Positions 6,727-8,292 of a DNA stretch of 8,292 bases are shown piece after piece. Both the position numbers and the translations under genes were made by a program. The notes beneath the pieces were generated by a model that was given only the letters and a program-made list of their open reading frames with translations, searched no databases and had not been told where the DNA came from. The DNA comes from Ruminococcaceae bacterium UBA5391 (GTDB lineage Bacteria; Bacillota; Clostridia; Oscillospirales; Acutalibacteraceae). The DNA lies in contig DHOL01000047.1 in the NCBI GenBank assembly GCA_002410755.1, positions 1-8,292 of the forward strand. Reading direction: 5' to 3'. Numbering within the stretch: position 1 is the first letter of the stretch; every line of letters begins with the position of its first letter.

Positions 6727-7167
6727 TTAATTCTGGGCGACAAAAGTTTTTGCAGTGTGTTCGTCCTTATGGGCGGGGCAGATATTATAAACCGTGCCGT
6801 CTTTTGCAACCATGCTGATTGGAGTCTGGGGAAGCAGTTTATGTACAATATCAATAAACCCACTCTCCGGCGTACCAGCCATTCCTGTTACAATATGGGC
6901 TGCACCGGCCTTTTTTGCCACACTAACAGCTACAAGCGGGGCGTCGCTGTGAAAATATACCGACATTTCCGCTCCGGAGTCCCGTGCTGTTTGGCGGAGA
7001 TATTCCAGTTCTTCGCAGTCGGTCTCAAAACCAGCTGAAACGGGAAGAACACATAGTACTAAAAGAGACAGAGAACACTCATCAGAAAATTTTTTCCCGG
7101 TTCGGATCAGCCGGTCGCAGTCGTGTTGTCCAGTCACACAGACAAGAACTGCCTTGCGTTTTTTCAA
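6727..7167 (-). CDS. Universal stress protein-like domain protein
   Basis: This 146-residue cytosolic protein has the alternating beta/alpha pattern of a single UspA domain. An opening strand KAVLVCVTG (5-13) is followed by a cysteine/arginine-rich helix start like that of KdpD USP domains, then a second strand (LLVLCVLPV, 35-43), a long helix (LEYLRQTARDSGA), a third strand (MSVYFHSD) and AHIVTG (90-95). The classical ATP-binding signature G-2x-G-9x-G(S/T) is only partly present: GMAG (95-98) is there, but no G(S/T) follows at the expected spacing, so ATP binding is doubtful. The start is TTG at 7167-7165, supported by GGGAG eight bases upstream (plus-strand 7176-7180); an ATG within that gap is out of frame. 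Its function is unknown. It is monocistronic, with its own promoter and palindromes upstream. Confidence 0.75.
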   Translation of the reverse strand: MKKRKAVLVCVTGQHDCDRLIRTGKKFSDECSLSLLVLCVLPVSAGFETDCEELEYLRQTARDSGAEMSVYFHSDAPLVAVSVAKKAGAAHIVTGMAGTPESGFIDIVHKLLPQTPISMVAKDGTVYNICPAHKDEHTAKTFVAQN

Positions 7168-7184
7168 ATCCGCATCTCCCTTCC

Positions 7185-7200
7185 AGAAGCATCTGCTTCT
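7185..7200 (-). repeat. Inverted repeat in the leader of the USP-like gene
   Basis: AGAAGCA (7185-7191) and TGCTTCT (7194-7200) are perfect complements around two bases; in practice this would be a 6-bp stem with a 4-base loop. It lies in the predicted leader between the -10 element (7210-7215) and the ribosome site (7176-7180). It could be an mRNA hairpin or an operator; the role is unknown. Confidence 0.5.
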
Positions 7201-7209
7201 ACTCTAATA

Positions 7210-7218
7210 AGTATATCA
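7210..7218 (-). promoter_or_regulatory. Extended -10 promoter of the USP-like gene
   Basis: Read on the minus strand the bases are TGATATACT, which matches the extended -10 pattern TGnTATAAT at all but one position. No good -35 sits at 17 bases; TTTTCA is slightly too far away. The start would fall near 7203, giving a leader of about 36 bases that includes the hairpin at 7185-7200. Confidence 0.5.
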
Positions 7219-7237
7219 TACAAACGTTTGGAGTATG
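7217..7237. promoter_or_regulatory. Palindromic operator candidate at the USP promoter
   Basis: A perfect 10-base palindrome CAAACGTTTG (7221-7230) sits in the promoter spacer. Partly overlapping it, CATAC (7217-7221) and GTATG (7233-7237) form an inverted repeat with 11 bases between the arms. Its place directly upstream of the -10 is where a repressor would block polymerase. I do not recognise the cognate regulator. Confidence 0.4.
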
Positions 7238-7254
7238 AAAACAGAAAGCATATG

Positions 7255-7268
7255 AATTGTTAACAATT
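7255..7268. repeat. Perfect 14-base palindrome AATTGTTAACAATT
   Basis: AATTGTTAACAATT is perfectly self-complementary and lies about 40 bases upstream of the predicted -10 of the USP-like gene, in AT-rich DNA. It contains TTGTTAACAA, which recalls half-sites of redox regulators such as Rex, but the spacing does not match that consensus. It could bind an activator or repressor dimer. Confidence 0.4.
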
Positions 7269-7355
7269 TGTAAAATAAAAGTCGCTGAAATATTGTTTAT
7301 ATTTTTGCATCCTTATCATAACCCAAAATTGTCCAAGTTGCAATCCCCTTGGCGG

Positions 7356-7428
7356 AAAAAGAAAAAGCCGCCGGGCAGAATAAGAATTGCCGCGGCGGCA
7401 TAGGGTGCCCCTCAGCGAAACGGGGGCA
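7356..7428 (-). terminator. Terminator of the SpoIIQ-like gene, with a preceding hairpin
   Basis: On the minus strand an 11-bp GC-rich stem (7388-7399 with 7367-7377, one bulged base, 10-base loop) is followed by TTTTTCTTTTT (plus-strand 7356-7366). This is a textbook intrinsic terminator. A second hairpin, TGCCCC (7406-7411) with GGGGCA (7423-7428), lies between the stop codon and this stem. On the plus strand that second hairpin is followed by AGTTTTCC, so it might also stop transcription arriving from the left. Confidence 0.88.
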
Positions 7429-7438
7429 AGTTTTCCAA

Positions 7439-8140
7439 TCATTTTAGGATGGACATTGGGTCAATATACTGCCCATCTTGTTTCAGGACAAGATGCAAAT
7501 GAGGTCCTTCTTCAGCTTCTGTCGGGTTAACACCAACTGTCCCGATTCTTTGTCCCTGTGCTATTTTTTGCTGTTTCTTGACGGATATTTGATTCAAACC
7601 GCAGTATGAAGCTTCTACCGAACCATACTTGACAGTGACTGTATTCCCAAACTCTCCGCCGTTTTGGATGGATGCTACAGTTCCTGCAGCGATAGATTTA
7701 ACCTCTTCCCCAGTTTTGGCACTGAGATCGACACCGGTATGAGCACGGTAATCGCCAAGCGTTTTGTTGTAAACAGGTTTTTTGCTGAAGGACTGAAGCA
7801 CTTTTCCAGAGACAGGCAAAGAAAATGAGCTTGGGTTTGCAGCCGTTGTCTTCACTTGAACTTTTGATGCCGGCGACGAGGAGACCGGCTTCTGTGAAGA
7901 GACAGTCGGCGTGCTGGAAACCGGTTTTGACGATGCAGGCGTTGAAGATTCGTTAACAAAAACTCCGCTTACTGTCTTGTTCGTTTTGGCTGCTTCACTC
8001 TGTGCGCTGTGCGGGGATGAGTAATTCATTACACTGTCGTAAGTTGTCCAGGCTGCAGCGCCAATTGCAATCAGGCAAACACCTAAAGCAATATAAAAAC
8101 CTTTATTTTTTTTGCCGCTTTTACTTTTTTCCAGTTTCAA
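7439..8140 (-). CDS. SpoIIQ-like LytM/M23 membrane-anchored protein
   Basis: This is probably the forespore membrane protein that, in sporulating Firmicutes, binds SpoIIIAH across the intermembrane space during engulfment. It has 233 residues. A basic cytoplasmic N-terminus (1-13) is followed by one membrane helix (about 14-31). A Ser/Pro/Thr/Lys-rich low-complexity linker runs from about 41 to 105, then a LytM/M23 domain from about 106 to 233. The zinc ligands of M23 are present: H134 and D138 (HTGVD) and H216 in PHLHL (214-216). The usual catalytic histidine of the Y-x-H-L motif is replaced: the sequence reads YCGL (179-182). I chose the TTG start at 8140-8138 because GGAGGT lies seven bases upstream (plus-strand 8148-8153); the open frame to 8203 has no ribosome site. 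The main alternative is a non-sporulation M23 cell-wall protein. Confidence 0.72.
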   Translation of the reverse strand: MKLEKSKSGKKNKGFYIALGVCLIAIGAAAWTTYDSVMNYSSPHSAQSEAAKTNKTVSGVFVNESSTPASSKPVSSTPTVSSQKPVSSSPASKVQVKTTAANPSSFSLPVSGKVLQSFSKKPVYNKTLGDYRAHTGVDLSAKTGEEVKSIAAGTVASIQNGGEFGNTVTVKYGSVEASYCGLNQISVKKQQKIAQGQRIGTVGVNPTEAEEGPHLHLVLKQDGQYIDPMSILK

Positions 8141-8147
8141 TGATGCC

Positions 8148-8153
8148 ACCTCC
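8148..8153 (-). promoter_or_regulatory. Shine-Dalgarno that sets a TTG start
   Basis: GGAGGT on the minus strand, followed by seven bases and TTG (8140-8138), defines the SpoIIQ-like start. It removes 21 residues (including HCNLVVKIRSEV) that the longer reading frame would add and that look non-coding. Confidence 0.75.
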
Positions 8154-8158
8154 GAACG

Positions 8159-8188
8159 TATTTTGACCACTAAATTGCAATGATATTC
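8159..8188 (-). promoter_or_regulatory. Possible sigma-F-type promoter
   Basis: On the minus strand GAATA (plus-strand 8184-8188), 15 bases and GGTCAAAATA (8159-8168) match the forespore sigma-F pattern: the -35 GYWTA at four of five positions and the -10 GGnnAnAnTR fully. spoIIQ of Bacillus subtilis is known to be sigma-F dependent. A caution: the start would fall right at the ribosome site GGAGGT, leaving a very short leader. Confidence 0.4.
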
Positions 8189-8226
8189 CGAGAGAGGCGG
8201 CAAAACAGGAATTTTTTGTAGCAGGG

Positions 8227-8262
8227 AAAAGGACCCGGCCGCAAATCGGCCGAGTCCTTTTT
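8227..8262. terminator. Bidirectional intrinsic terminator near the right edge
   Basis: An 11-bp stem (8231-8241 with 8247-8257, loop CAAAT) is flanked by AAAA and TTTTT. On the plus strand one pair is a C-A mismatch; on the minus strand the same position is a T-G wobble, so the hairpin is better in the minus direction. It most likely ends a minus-strand gene lying just right of the window and insulates the SpoIIQ-like gene. Confidence 0.8.
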
Positions 8263-8292
8263 CATTTTGCTTGAGGGGTATATTGAGGAGGG

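Noticed and set aside
8276..8292. Shine-Dalgarno-like GAGGAGGG at the right edge, suggesting a plus-strand gene beyond it
   Set aside because: No start codon is visible before the edge, and the terminator at 8231-8257 is better read in the minus direction, which fits a minus-strand neighbour.

Overview
The window looks like chromosomal DNA of a spore-forming, low-to-mid GC Firmicute, most likely an anaerobic member of the Clostridia (Oscillospiraceae/Ruminococcaceae-like). The evidence is the type III pantothenate kinase, the DUF378 membrane protein, the CxxC-rich Fur-type regulator, the SpoIIQ-like protein with a possible sporulation promoter, purine-rich Shine-Dalgarno sites, and TTG/GTG starts. 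No insertion sequence, phage gene, CRISPR array, tRNA or rRNA was seen. The species assignment is inference.

Layout. (1) 1-123: a near-consensus housekeeping promoter and a leader that can fold, then coaX (124-891, +), the coenzyme A pathway kinase. (2) A hairpin terminator separates coaX from a convergent small DUF378 membrane protein gene (961-1212, -). (3) After a divergent intergenic region, a Fur-family metal/peroxide-type regulator (1488-1940, +) ends at a strong hairpin terminator. (4) 2136-6654 (+): a compact five-gene operon, urtA-urtB-urtC-urtD-urtE. It encodes a complete high-affinity urea-type ABC importer: lipoprotein receptor, two LIV-type permeases and two ATPases. The junctions are 19 bp, 1 bp, an 8-bp overlap and an 8-bp overlap. 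(5) 6727-7167 (-): a small universal-stress-protein-like gene, convergent with urtE. (6) 7168-7438: a 271-bp intergenic region holding the terminator of the next gene, several perfect palindromes and the promoter of the USP-like gene. (7) 7439-8140 (-): a membrane-anchored LytM/M23 protein resembling SpoIIQ, with zinc ligands kept but the usual catalytic histidine replaced. (8) 8231-8257: a palindromic terminator near the right edge.

How the genes work together. Only the urt genes form an obvious functional unit. UrtA would capture urea (or a short amide) outside the cell, UrtB/UrtC form the channel, and UrtD/UrtE power it. No urease or amidase is present in the window, so the fate of the substrate must be decided elsewhere. 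The other genes look like independent single-gene transcription units bounded by hairpins. I did not find a clearly novel multi-gene system. The most interesting items are the degenerate SpoIIQ-like active site with a possible sigma-F promoter, the foldable coaX leader, and the palindrome cluster upstream of the USP-like gene.
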